From assembly GCA_964036045.1 (NCBI GenBank), contig OZ038378.1, positions 168,007,975-168,071,974 of the forward strand: a stretch of DNA of 64,000 nucleotides. The letters run 5' to 3'. The DNA comes from Eutreptiella sp. 'Long Island Sound 2002'. Lineage: Eukaryota > Euglenozoa > Euglenophyceae > Eutreptiales > Eutreptiaceae. Under the pieces are notes generated by a model that was given only the letters and a program-made list of their open reading frames with translations, ran no database searches and was not told where the DNA came from. The position numbers were made by a program, and so were the translations under genes. Positions 9,838-21,231 of this stretch are shown here, in pieces. Position 1 is the first letter of the stretch, and every line of letters begins with the position of its first letter.

Positions 9838-10545
9838 GTGCTGTGGTGGCCACCACTGTCGCAGTTTCAGGTAAAAGGGATTTTTTCTTGGCCTTTCCTT
9901 GGTTTCCACATCTACTTTAAAATACCTATAGCTTCCCTCACACAGAAAAATGGGCGCTCACCATGGCTGGCGCCTTTTTGCTGCGGTGTTCGTGACATTT
10001 CTCACAGAAAGCTCAGCGCTCATGGCGCTGCCGGGGTTCCTGTGGCTTGGCTGGGTTAGGTTGGGAGCATGCCAACACATGTGCATGTGCATCCCTCCCT
10101 CCAAGACGCAGCGCGACATAAATCCAACGCAAGACGCATTATACACACTCGCATGGGTTCTCGTAAACCTGCAGGCGACCTGTGACCTGTCTTAGGGCAA
10201 AGGGAGTCGTTCAAAAAATTAAATTGCCCCTTGGTGGGATCTTGGGTTCTTCTCAGTCTCTCCAGGCTGCTGCGTTTTGGCCCGAACACGGCCTACTCAG
10301 CGAGGCTGCGCGTGGGTATCTGTACAGACAGGAATGGGAGAATTATGGACAAATCCACGCAAACGCGAAGCGACAACACCTAAATCCGTCAAATGACGGC
10401 CTAGAATTTTTCTAAGACAACACACCTGAGCAGAATTCAATGGTGCATCAGATGCACATTTTTATAAAAATTGTAGTCATCTCTTGATTTTTTAAATCAA
10501 GAAATTCCTTCGGAGAAAAAGGCGGCGCGCAGGAGCGGCTCCTAG
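9838..10545 (-). other. E2 3' region without a coding frame
   Basis: The remaining internal sequence of E2 between its 3' LTR and the insertion point of E1. It shows only short frames. A dyad around TTGATTTTTTAAATCAA (about 10484-10500) and a near-palindrome AGGAGCGGCTCCTA lie just before the E1 LTR. I see no integrase remnant. Confidence 0.6.
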
Positions 10546-13500
10546 TGAAGCGGTACCCAGAACCCCATGGCTAGGGTAGGGCATACAACCGGTCTCCGGT
10601 CCACTAACCCCAGGTACGGAAGGGAAGACCGGTCTCCGGTCCACTAACCCCATGTACGAAAGGCGGCCGTTGACGCCCGGTGCGAGCCCGGCGGGAGCGT
10701 GTTCCGTGCCGTAAAGCCCCGCATCGGCAACCGATGCACCGCCAGCGGAGATATATATATCAGAATATCAGGAATCAACAGGGTTTTTTTTTCATATTGT
10801 TTCCGTCAATTTTTACGCTTCCGTTCTGATATTCACTGTTTTGGCAGCTGGCGGTTAGCTCGCGACTTTAGCGTAACCGCCAGTTTAACTGTTATATACA
10901 GATATTTTAGCGCAAATCGTGACGAAGACTCTTAAGTCTTCAGGAATTGCATTGATGCATCCGCAATTTTCACATCTTACACTCGCAACCTTAATCCGAA
11001 TTTTTCAGGATGTCGAAATCGCATTTTCGACTTCGACATCCCCGCACTTGATTTGACCTCTTTCGAGGGGACCTACGTGCTTCCCTATGCACGAATCAAC
11101 TTTCCTTTTGTCTTGCCCTCCATTTGTCTTAGAGATATGGGCAAAACAAAGTTGATTCGTGAGGCCACTTGTGAGGGTCATATCTCGTGCCGCTTGCGAG
11201 GAATGACAATAAGAAAACGTGGGATGTATTCACAATACTCCCAACGTAATTTAGGAAGCATTATACGCCTTGCGTTTCCACACGTGCGCGCTAGCGTAAT
11301 GGATAATGGTAAAGAGGGTAGAGTTTGCGTTATAACTCTTTGGCAATGATGTTGCGTGCGTTAAGATAACTTTCGAGTGTAGCGCGCGAGTGTTGGTGTT
11401 GCATAGGAACTCTCCTTGAGTTCCTATGAGCGATTGACACAAAGTTATGCCCTTGGAGGGGCATGACATATAGTGGGGGGGGTTACCTTTTTGGGCAATA
11501 TGGAGTATGTGCCTTGTGTTGTGTTGCGTGCCCATTTGGCAGGTCCATCGCTCCAAGCCAAACCCGCCAATGGACCTCATATTGTGCAAGCCCCTTCTCC
11601 ATACTCCCTACGATCAATTGCAAGCCTAACCTTCGTGAAGGGAAGCTTGTGTTGCGATCCCGAAGCGATACGTTGGGAGCAAGGTGTGTGTTTTGCAATT
11701 TTCCATAATTTCATGCGCCCACTTGGGAAGTAGCGCTCGTGACCTTTCAAAGCGCCCCAAGTGGAGCACATATGTGGAATCGAAGGTCATTGGTGTCAAG
11801 TCATTATGTTTAGAAGGATTAGTTGATTGCACGATCCAAGCCGAAGATATTATAATACAATTGTGCACCTTTCAAGGCACTTTTGTGTATCTTTGTGCCA
11901 ATTTTGCCGTTTTTGGCCCGTCATGATGTCAAGTGGCGACCGTGTATTTCGACGTTGCGCTCAATTGACATCATGACCCAAGTATGATATGGGGGTACAT
12001 ACTTCGGTGCCCAACATATCTTGGACCCGGCGAATAACTCCTCTTGGGCTTGGCACATCGTGGCCGCCATGTTGGCGATTTGGGACTATCCCAAATCATG
12101 GGCTCACTTGGCGACCCTGCCATTCCCAAAACCGGAGGAGTTGGGCGACGCCCAAAAGATATGTTGGACACACATGACTTGATACCAATCCACTGGCACA
12201 CTGCGGTCCAAGTCGGGCATGTGCCTCATTTGTCCTAACCATGAGTGTGCGCATTTTCGGCCATTTTGAGCAATTTTCCACTTTTTCTGCCCGCCGTGCA
12301 CTATGTTCAGCCCACCCGTGCACGCCGGACGCATGGACCAATGGACCATATATGACATGGGTGTTATGTATATTGGTCCCCATGGTTCACACACCACGTG
12401 GGCGAAGCGGAGCAACCTTCGTTAAGGCGCTAGCCCAAAGTGAGTGTGGGCAATTTTGCCTTTTTGGCATTTGCGGACCCGATTGGGATCGTCACCACGC
12501 CAAGTGGCATGGAGATCTTTGAGGGCCAAGGGCATGGGAGTCTCTGTTGGACTCCCGGTGGATCGCGCATGGAATGGCAGATCCGATCTCCAAGCCGGCG
12601 TGGAGATATACTCACCTATGATTTTACGCGCCACGCAAAACGTTGCCGCGCGCGCAAATTTCTGACCAGTTATTTGGGATTTCGCCAACTATGCCCATTT
12701 GTTCTGCCGACTTGTTGGGGCTTCTGGGATTGTTTGTGCATGGAAAACCAATTTTCTCAGCAAGACAAGTGACAAAAAATGCAAAAAAATCGGTATTGGG
12801 TTGGAATCCACGCCAGCGAACCAGCAATCCACGGTGCATACCACTGGACCACTGCCTTGTAGTCGTGTATATGTTCCAGCAGGCTTAGTTTGTGCATGGA
12901 GAACCAATTTTCTCAGGAAGACAAGTGAAAAAAAATGCAAAAAAAATCCAGTCCGTCAACACTGGAGTTTGAACCCACGCCAGATTTTGTGTGACCAGGC
13001 AGATACCACTGGACCACCACTGTGCACTGCTATATCAATGCTCAGGGACCATGTAGGGACCGAGGGACGAAAATTTTTTTCAAAAATTGAGCAATATTTT
13101 ACGTTTACACATGACTGCAATTATTGAGCAACCATAAGGAAGGTGTGATAGGGGTCTGGGACTGAGATCCAGGGCACTGGGAGCCTGTTTTACGATTTGT
13201 TGGGATGTCTTCGCCGATTTGGGGGGGGGGGTTGCACATCACGTTTGGCAACATGAATGGATTCGTAGGGTGGCTGTTGCCCACCAAATGCCAGGGCTTT
13301 TTCTGCAGGATTGATCTGCGATAAGGAGGACACAGTTACGTTTCTTTTCATAGTGTTGTGGGTCAGTTTTTGCAAGAACAACATTAACATTTCTTCGTGA
13401 CATCTTTAAAAAACGTTACTCATTCTGATATGCTTGGCAAAAGGGCAGAGGGATCTCATTTCATGTAATTTAGGTTGGCAACAACAACACAATTGGATTT

Positions 13501-14531
13501 TTTTCACATTTTAGGTCAAAATTATTGTTCAAAAAGTTTTTTTTCAGAAAAAAAATTTTGAAAATTTTTTTTTAAATTTTTTTTTCGTTTTTTTTGTGGC
13601 GCATAAAATCATAGGTGTATTGGGAGTACCCCGAATTTTAGCTCATTTCAGGCAGCCAAAATGACCCCCTTTTGGGACCCCAATTTCAACCCCCCGTGTG
13701 GTCAATTGGCGGCCCCATATCTCTATGCCCAAAAAGGAGCCCGGACCTAATTCCAAGTTGTACACTCAGATATAAGTCCTAGGTCCTGCCTCCTAACCTG
13801 TGAGCTATTGGCCTTGCCCTGGCCGGGCGAGCCACGCGTGGGAATGACGCCCATTTCCGTGATTTTGGCATCATGACCCCACTTGACGAATCTGTCTTGC
13901 CCTGATGCCGGGACCTCAGAGGGAACCAGGTTGGGTGAGGTCTCCAGGGAGTTTGTACTCGAAGGGAATAGGGTCAGTTGCCTCGTCCCTACCTCTGGCG
14001 GGTCCGGACGAGAGGTCAATTTTGGAGTTTTCGGAGCTAATATCAGTTTGGGCTGAAACAGCCCATTTTCAGCTACCAACTCCTAGGGGATAATGGCGGG
14101 GCCATATCTCTGACACAGAGGGGAGTTGAGACCTGCTGTTAAGGGAGCATAGGCTGCCACTGTGGGTTGGCCCTGGAGCGCTTTGGTTCCGAGGAACTCG
14201 CCTTTGGCTGGGCGGGACACCCCCCCTATTGGCAGGGTTTCAGGGTCCGGACTGAGCAGGGCATGGGTTGTGTTTGAGCCCCCGCCCCCACCAGCCACTG
14301 GGAGGGTTGGACCTGGGATTGGGATACGAGTTGGGACTGAGTGTCTATTGTCCTGTGATGCCCTTACCTCAGTCCAGTCTTAACCCCATGTGTACATATC
14401 CTGATGTGTTGCTGTACATACTTTCGTTCCCTTGTTGCAGAGTGGCAAGGATCCTGAAACGCTTTGTCACATGACATGAGCGCATTGATGCCCCTGTGAG
14501 CGTAGTGCTTTGCCTGCCTGCTCACTTGCGC
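10546..14531 (+). repeat. E1 5' LTR, interrupted by a small transposon
   Basis: Collinear with 30053-33032 apart from an extra 1005 bp at 12613-13617. It has a TATA-like ATATATATAT at 10751-10760 and several strong dyads: CACGAATCAACTTT at 11090-11103 with its complement at 11148-11161, TCATGATGTCAA at 11921-11932 with its complement at 11965-11976, and a fold-back around 11009-11042. Short open frames in it recur in the other LTR but show no protein character. Confidence 0.9.
12613..13617. mobile_element. 1005-bp non-autonomous inverted-repeat transposon
   Basis: Present only in the left LTR of E1; the right LTR shows the uninterrupted site at about 32120. The ends are 22-bp inverted repeats, CACCTATGATTTTACGCGCC at the left and its complement with one mismatch at the right. 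Net insertion leaves only one extra T, so the target duplication is unclear. Inside there are two related segments around TTTGTGCATGGAAAACCAAT (about 12735 and 12890), a G run, and no transposase frame. A diverged relative lies in reverse orientation at about 60575-61260. Confidence 0.8.
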
Positions 14532-14992
14532 GTGTCCACAGCAGCGTCCCGTGGCCAGGCCCCCCACGGGAACGCGTCCAAAGCGTTTCACCGCCGCGGG
14601 TTACCCATGCCTCGCGTGCCACTCGGGGCCACCAACCCCGAGCAGCGCGGCGCAGCCGCTCGCAGCTCGCAGCTCGCAGCGCAGCGCAGCGGCTCGCAGC
14701 GCAGCGCAGCGGCTTGCAGCGCCACCCAGCGACAGCGCCGAGTTCGTCACGGAGCCAGCAGCGCCGTCCAGAGCATCGCCCTGACTGCGCCGCGACTGTG
14801 AAGGAGGTGCACAGACCAGATCCATCGGCCGACCAGCAAGGCCGCGTCAACCACCTCCACAACCACCGGCTGACCAGCACCAGCCGCACTCCCAGTCCAG
14901 TGCTGCAGCACCCACCTCAACAACCACCGCCAGTTCGTTGAGTGGAAGGAGTGCACACCAAGGACCTCAAGACCAACTACGCCCCCGCTGCC
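14532..14992 (+). other. E1 leader between 5' LTR and gag
   Basis: GC-rich untranslated leader with a CAGCTCGCAGC-type simple repeat at about 14660-14730. I could not identify a convincing tRNA primer binding site directly after the LTR. Confidence 0.6.
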
Positions 14993-15454
14993 ATGGTGAA
15001 TTGGCAAGAAGCGGGTAGGACGTGGCCGCGGCCCCAACCCCATGCAGCGCACCTACTGCGTGGGTTGGTTTGGGACCAGCACTACCGCCACAGCCACCCC
15101 CAGTGCGAAGGCGGCATGCCCGGGAGCTTCGAGCTCCGCACAGACATGGTCCCTGACCGCCTGCAGGCCGTGGAGGACTGGCTGCGGGCGGAAGGGTTTG
15201 CCTTCCGCTTCCAGCAGAGGCGCTGGAGGACCTGGACCCGGCCGGACAGGCCAGGCGAAGGGCTGCGCTCCGACGGGATTGAGGAGGACGAGAACTCCAA
15301 CGAGTACCCGTCGGGCGCGTCGATCAATGTCTCCATGTGGGACATGATCGAAAAGAACTTCCCAGAACCGGGGAGCGAGCGCAGGCTGCAGGGCAGCAGC
15401 AGCGCGTCCCCGGCGAAGGAGAAGCGGTCCGCCGGGGACAGAAAGCGGGATTAG
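14993..15454 (+). pseudogene. gag: E1 gag, N-terminal segment
   Basis: The first ATG with good context (GCTGCCATGG at 14993) opens the gag frame. It reads MVNWQEAGR... and ends at TAG 15452-15454, with a second in-frame TAG at 15464-15466. The frame then stays open to 17131, so these two stops interrupt one original gag frame. Both would be explained by C-to-T change of CAG codons. The segment is rich in Trp, Arg and Asp/Glu and shows no named domain. Confidence 0.6.
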
Positions 15455-15466
15455 AAGTGGCGGTAG

Positions 15467-17131
15467 TACCAGGAGTCCCTGGCCGCCGAAGCCGCTCAGG
15501 GCGCCAAGGGCGGAACCCCAGCCCCCAGTCCCCAACGGGCCAATGGCGGTCACCACCCCGGCTCCACCACCCTTGGCAACTACATCCAAGTCGCCAAGCA
15601 GACCAAGGCCAAGCCCCGTCCGCTGCTCCTGAGGCCCCAGCAGGCCCCAGCAGGCCCCAGCAGCGACGTGGAGTCGGCCCACCGCGGGAGGATGCCGGCC
15701 GACCAGGCCAGCTCCAGCAGCAGCGCCGCTCCCGCCCAAAGGGACGTGGCGCGCGCCTGTGAGCGCGCCTGTGGGGTGCCCTGCAATCTTCGGGTTGCCC
15801 GGCAACCGGCCACGCAGCAGAACGCTGCCGTGGAGGGCGCCGTCGGCATCGCCCATGAGGAGGCCACCGAGTGGGGCAGAGGCATGGACTACCACGCCTC
15901 GAAAGTGGCAGCCATCGCGGCCGGTCTTACGGCTGCGGCCGCCCATGAGGCAGTGGCTGCCCGGATCAGGGCAACCGACGAGGAAGCCCGCCGGACGCAG
16001 GAGGCCATTGCCTGCAAGGAGGCTGAGGTGAAGGCGCTGGAAGAGGCGCTTGCCCAAGAGAGGGCAAAGAAGGAGGCGGCGGAAAGGGCCCACGCCGATG
16101 CGACTGCCAAGGCCCAGGCGGACGCCGCCAAGAAGGACGCCATCGAGGCCACACGACGGAAGGTCGCTGAGGAGAGGGCCAAGAGGGAGGCGGAGCTGGC
16201 GGCGTTGGAAGCGCACAAGGCTCGGCTGCAGCAGGCCAGGGAAGCCGAGGCGGCTCGTGCCCGGGAGGAAGCCGAAGCGCGAGCTGCCGCAGCCACAGCC
16301 GCCGCAATGGAAGAGGCAGAGGCCAGACTCTGCCGCGAGACTCCCCCGGGAGGATCACGAGTGGAGACCCTTCGAAAGCTTTTCGAAGGGGACGCCTCCT
16401 CCAGGATGACGCTGGACGAGGCCGACACGGGCAGCAGTGGGAGCAGTGGCCCCACTGGCCACCGACGGAGGAAGGGTAAGGGGAAGACCCCCGAGAGGCC
16501 ACGGAGGCCAGCGGGCGGACACCCCCACGACAGTGACCCCTTCTTCACCGCCAGCGACGGGGATGAACGAGGCCGCCGACATCGCCAAGTGGTGGCTTGG
16601 ACGGGCGGAGGAGGCGGAGACGTCCCCATGGAACCGGAAGGTGAGGATGAGGATCTCCCTCCTCCCTACCGGAGCTCGGAGTCTTCCGAGACCGAGACGC
16701 CCAGGTGGGGTGACATGGACGAGGATGACGGCATGGACTTCGGCATCACGAAGAAGCGCCCATCCTCGGACCCACCGAGGCGACCCAGCGGGGACCCACC
16801 GGGACCCCCTGGCGGAGGACCATCAGGACCCCCTGGAGGACGCCCACCAAGTGGACCCCCTGGAGGCGGACCACCGGGCGGGGGAGGACCCCCTGGACCG
16901 GGCGGACCCGGCAGAGGCCCTCCTGGAGGACCCCCTGGAGACCCTGACGACCCACCAGGGAACGGCGACCCAGATACCACCTGGCAGTGGATTGTCTACC
17001 TCCGCAGGAGGGTCCAGTTCCCCGAGCGCGAGGTGGACACTGGCAAGGGCGAGATGACTCGCATCGCCGGGGTCGCCGCGCGCGCGCGCAGAGAGAGCTT
17101 GACATCGCCAGGGCCGAGACCAGGTCGCTGA
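15467..17131 (+). pseudogene. gag: E1 gag, coiled-coil and proline-rich segment
   Basis: This continues the same frame as 14993-15454 after the two TAG codons. The first half is a long Ala/Glu/Arg/Lys heptad-type coiled coil (DNA about 15930-16330). The second half is acidic and then Pro/Gly-rich, and includes a PPPY motif (16658-16669) of the type retroviral Gag proteins use to recruit ubiquitin ligases for budding; whether it works here is unknown. The frame derails at a GC/AG microsatellite (17075-17098), after which gag continues in the frame of 16987-19305. This is a frameshift in a slippage-prone repeat. Confidence 0.65.
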
Positions 17132-19305
17132 ACACGGTTATCAGCGGCCTGCAGCAGAGGCTGGACGCGCTGGAAGCCCGTGGGAGCGTCGGCAGCGACC
17201 ACCCACCCCTGGAGTCTTGCTCGTCGGACGACGGCTGGGGACCCGGACCAGCTCCAGGCAGACCTCACGCCCCCGGCGGAGCCCCCAGGAGTCGCCCCAG
17301 CGCCAGTGCCCCCTCTCTCACCGCCCCCTCTCACCACAGCGCGGGCCGCCGCAACGAGCGCGTGCCGCCCGGCAGTGGCAGTGAGGATTGGGGTGATGAG
17401 TGGCTCAGCGCGGAGTACCGCAACCGCCGTGCTCCACCGCGGACACCAGTACGCCCCCGGCGCCCCGCACCAGCCCTGGAGCCAATCCCAATGGCTGGTG
17501 GACGTTATGGTGGACTCAGGGATGAGGTCCCCAGAGGAGACGTGGAGTGGGATGTCGGCGAAGGTGAGGATCTGGACCTGGACCTGGAGGAGTTGGACAT
17601 CAGCCCGCCGCGTGGTGTACGACGGGAGGCCGCTGAACGCAGCCGCCGGCGCCGTGATGAGGATGCGTACATGGAAGGAGTCTGGCGTGAACATCTAGGT
17701 TCAGCGTACATGGAGGAACCGCGGCGTAGCAACAGGGATTCCATGGAGGAGATGGACGTGGCGGCCGTGGGAGTCCGTGGGCGAGGCCGATGGGAACCTC
17801 GGTCGACCTCGCGGCCGGCGTTCATGGTCTCTAAGGCCGCGGATGCCGCCGTGTGGGAAGACTTGAAGGACATCAAGCCCCCCATGTACGATGGCAACCC
17901 CCTCAACCTCGACCGCTTCTTGGAGAAGCTGGACGATTGGGGGCTGACCGTCACTGAAGACATGCCTCCCACGGATGCGGAGAAATATGTCTTCAGACGG
18001 TTCAGGTACCGCCTGCCGGAAGTGCTCGGAGAGCTATACTTCGTGGCGACCAAGGAGGGGAGAATCAAGATCCTCAAGGAAGCCAAAAAGTGGCTCAACG
18101 AGCAGGAGCGGGTGGACGCTCCGCAGGTGGCTGCCAAGCGGTGGAAGTCCATCAAGCTTCAGCATAATGGACGGGAGATTCGCCTACGGGACTGGCGAGA
18201 CTTCCCAGGGCATTACACCCTCCTCCGCCGCAACGTGGAGGATTGGAACGAGGGTGACGAGCAGGCTCGCCTGCTCTCCATGCTGCCGGAGGCATGGATC
18301 AAGAGGGTCACCAAGGAGGAATCCAAGCGGGCCAAGTCCAACCACACGGTCAAGATGATGCTCCCCAAAGAGTATCATACGAACGTGGTGGCTTGGACGA
18401 GGAAGAACGTGGCCCGGGATGTCAAACGGCACTCCCTGCGGAACGCTCTCCTCATCACCGTCTCGGGCGATCGCGAGAAGACCGCGATGTGGCGCCTTGA
18501 CGAGTGTGAGTTGAGCGGCCAGACCATCCGTCTGCAGGCCATCCCGGCGCGGATGAGCTGCGACGAGATCCTGGAGTGGGTTGGAGAGGAGGCGCTCAAG
18601 GAGTACCGGAACCTCCACCACACCCGCGGGTTGAGACCCGGCGACCGCGACGTCAACTACGTTGGCGAGGGACCTGGCGGAGAAGCTGCCATGGACCCAG
18701 CGGGAGCCGACGGCGACGAGACTCTCGTCGACGATGACGACGACGATGAGCCCGGCGAGGTGGCCGTTTGCGCCTTCGTGGCCAACAACCTGAGCGCGGG
18801 GAACAAACCGGGAAACTGGAAGCCCCTGCAGCAGGGTTGGCGGAAGAAGGAGAAGAGGGACCCTCGCTGCATTGGCGACCCTCCGCTGTCCTTTGGGGAG
18901 TTCATACGAGCTCACCCGCAGGGCTGTTTCGTGTGTTATGGGAGGAAGAAAGGCTTCAACCATGACCACCGAACATGCCCCACCCACAAGGCCGACACGG
19001 AGGCTTACAAGAAGGCGCACGGGTCGAAGAAGCGTGCGCCCGCGGGTATCCGGGAAGCCAAAGTGGAGGTCGACAAGGACGAGCTGGCCAAGCTGATGTC
19101 GTCGGTGGGGACCGAGTTGGCCAAGGAGATCCAGGAGATCAAGCGGAACTGGGTCCCCGGGTCGGACAACAAGAACAAGGAGAACAGCCAGAATGACCAC
19201 AACAAGGACAAGGACAAGAAGGGTAAGAAAGGGGGAAGGAAGAAGGGCGTCAACGAGGTTGATGCGGAGGAGAACACCCCTACTTCCACAACCGACGCCC
19301 CCTAG
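17099..19305 (+). pseudogene. gag: E1 gag, capsid and zinc-knuckle segment
   Basis: After the microsatellite frameshift the gag protein continues (ELDIARAETRSLNTVISGLQ...). A capsid-like helical region spans about 17827-18660 (WEDLKDIKPPMYDGNPLNLD...). It is followed by an acidic stretch, a zinc-knuckle variant CX2CX8HX4C (about residue 647 of the frame that opens at 16987) and a Lys-rich tail. The frame ends at TAG 19303-19305 and the protease frame follows in the same frame. The capsid shapes the virus-like particle and the knuckle binds the element RNA. Confidence 0.75.
19303..19305 (+). promoter_or_regulatory. E1 gag/pol stop codon, predicted readthrough site (UAG CGG)
   Basis: gag and the protease frame are in the same frame with only this UAG between them, and no other stop from 17099 to 21229. 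The same arrangement occurs in E2 and E3. This fits Gag-Pol synthesis by stop-codon suppression; no frameshift is needed. Confidence 0.55.
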
Positions 19306-21231
19306 CGGAGCCCCTGCAGCCAAGGGCCCCAGCTAGGGCGGTCGCAGGATGGTGACGTGGGAAGCGCCGAACCATCCCAGTCGGGAGTCGATAAACACAA
19401 AGGGACTGCCGCGGGCGGAAGGCCCGGTCAGGCACCCAGTCGCGGAGGCGGGGTGAGGGCAAGTGAAGGCACGAACCCTTGCACCTGTCCGTCCTTCGCG
19501 ACCAAGAATGTGTTTGATGTACTACAAGATCTTTCCAAGAGTATCGGAGGATCACCCGGACCGCAGCTGGATGCTGCAGATGGGCAGCCTGAGCCCATTG
19601 TCCACGACCTGCACCAGTCGCTTGTTGAGCTTCTGGAACGGCCGGAGATCCTGAGTTTGCACGCCGTGCGCCGTGTCGGTCGCGAGCGGCAGTTGCATCT
19701 TAAGGTCCGTGCCCTATGCGGGGAACTGGAAAAGGTTTTCGACGTGTTGGTCGACACGGGAGCTCAAGTCAGCTTGGTCAAGGCTGGCCTACTTCCACCA
19801 GAGTGTCTGACCGACAGTTGGAAACCTGTCAGGCTGAAGATGGCGAACGGCCAGTACATGGTGGGAGGCACGAAGGAAGCGGCGATCGGGCTGCAGTTCG
19901 TGAACCATCGTGAGCTGAGCCGCCCAGACCTCGGCAAGGAAATCCTCCTGCACGGTCGCTTCTACGAGGCCGAGATGGACTGGGACATGATCGTCGGGTA
20001 CGACTTCATGATGGACACGGACTCCGGCGTCCTCCCGGCCCAGGCCTCCATGACCCTGTACCAGGACGACCAGCTCTCGTGGCTTTCGTCACCTGAGCAC
20101 CATGTGGAATGCCAATGGATCCACCCCGAACGCAATCAGCTCGAAGTGGCCGCGCTGGACACTGAGCCAACTGGTCCTGCAAACCAGGAGTACGGCGTAA
20201 TGCCGGAAGTGGCGAGCCGAGTTGTCGCGGACTTGGGAGCTTCGGATCTGGCCCTGGATGCGTTCTCTTCAGGAACCTCCGCCCATCTTCGGGTTTGTGA
20301 GAAGTACTGGAGCGCCCAGGGCTCCGTGTGGAAGAAGCACTGGGGTCCGCATCAGGGATTGATGTGGATCCATTGCCCCCGTTGGGACATTCCAAGAGCG
20401 ATAGCAAAGATTCGCAAGGACCGCTCCAAGGCAGTGCTGGTTCTACCTATGGGATGCACCGAGGAGGAAAGTACCCGACATTGGGTAGCCTCATTGACCA
20501 ACATGACCTTAAACAAGGTCGTCCTACCGGCTGGAGAGAGTGTCTATCAGGACGCTAAGGGACAGCCCATGCCACCCCAGGAATGGCCAACGGAATTCCA
20601 CTATGTGGATGGGGGCCTTGATCAGGCCGACACCACGGACTTCGTGTGTGTCAACCGCATCGTAACGGAGCCTTGGAGGCAATGCTTTGCGGTTCCCCCT
20701 GTTGACATCGGAGAATCAGAAGACCCCCTCACTGAAGGGGAGTTGGATCTGGTTCGGGGGTATATGGATCAGCCCTTTCACGACTGGGGAAACCAGCGTG
20801 AGGGCAAAGGCCAGGACAAAGCCTGGTGGGAAGTGGACTCGATCGTCTCTGGTTCCTACGATGGAGATACCTTCGTAAGGAGGGTACTGGACCACCTGTC
20901 CAGCCAGGACGAGCCAATCGGGGGTAACCCACCCACCTACGGCGATCTATTCCGAGGCAAGACCAGAGATGGCCCTTTGGGCCACCTGGGAAGACCGCCT
21001 GAGCCGAAGACGAGCGGAGTAGCTACCCCTCAAGTAAGCTCCGTGGTTCAAGTGCCCGGAAAAGCCAAGGCGGAGTCCGACGATTGCCCCAAGATTCAGG
21101 CATTGAGGGCCAGGCTGAAGCAGAAGTATGGGGATACCTTCTTCAGCGGAAAGCCTGTGTTTCCTCAACCGGTGCGTGGACCGTATGGCGAGGCCAAGAT
21201 ACGACCGAGCTGGTGGGGGAGGGAACATTAG
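19306..21231 (+). CDS. pol: E1 protease and Dam-like module, truncated pol
   Basis: Open in the gag frame past the UAG. An aspartic protease with the motif VLVDTGAQVSLV lies at about 19745-19780. Downstream is a module similar in order to E2 and E3: LDAFSSGTSAHL, then WIHCPRWDIPRAIAKIRKDRSKAVLVLP, corresponding to the NPPF-type segment and following helix/strand of Dam-like methyltransferases, but with HCPRW in place of NPPF. The frame then enters the linker before RT and stops at 21229-21231, where the 5.4-kb foreign block begins, cutting the polyprotein. Confidence 0.7.
   Translation, partial: RSPCSQGPQLGRSQDGDVGSAEPSQSGVDKHKGTAAGGRPGQAPSRGGGVRASEGTNPCTCPSFATKNVFDVLQDLSKSIGGSPGPQLDAADGQPEPIVHDLHQSLVELLERPEILSLHAVRRVGRERQLHLKVRALCGELEKVFDVLVDTGAQVSLVKAGLLPPECLTDSWKPVRLKMANGQYMVGGTKEAAIGLQFVNHRELSRPDLGKEILLHGRFYEAEMDWDMIVGYDFMMDTDSGVLPAQASMTLYQDDQLSWLSSPEHHVECQWIHPERNQLEVAALDTEPTGPANQEYGVMPEVASRVVADLGASDLALDAFSSGTSAHLRVCEKYWSAQGSVWKKHWGPHQGLMWIHCPRWDIPRAIAKIRKDRSKAVLVLPMGCTEEESTRHWVASLTNMTLNKVVLPAGESVYQDAKGQPMPPQEWPTEFHYVDGGLDQADTTDFVCVNRIVTEPWRQCFAVPPVDIGESEDPLTEGELDLVRGYMDQPFHDWGNQREGKGQDKAWWEVDSIVSGSYDGDTFVRRVLDHLSSQDEPIGGNPPTYGDLFRGKTRDGPLGHLGRPPEPKTSGVATPQVSSVVQVPGKAKAESDDCPKIQALRARLKQKYGDTFFSGKPVFPQPVRGPYGEAKIRPSWWGREH
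20847..21205 (+). repeat. 359-bp direct repeat, left copy
   Basis: Identical to 26648-27006 except for one base (G at 21082, A at 26883). It is part of the E1 pol coding sequence and flanks the 5.4-kb block 21206-26647. It is far too long for an integrase target duplication. Confidence 0.9.

Noticed and set aside
10545-10546. Target-site duplication for E1
   Set aside because: CCTAG on the left does not match CGGAA or CTTGC on the right; no duplication could be supported.
11053-12839. Small open frames in the E1 LTRs that recur at 30.5-32.2 kb
   Set aside because: They recur because the LTRs are copies; translations have no domain, and overlapping frames on both strands are equally open.
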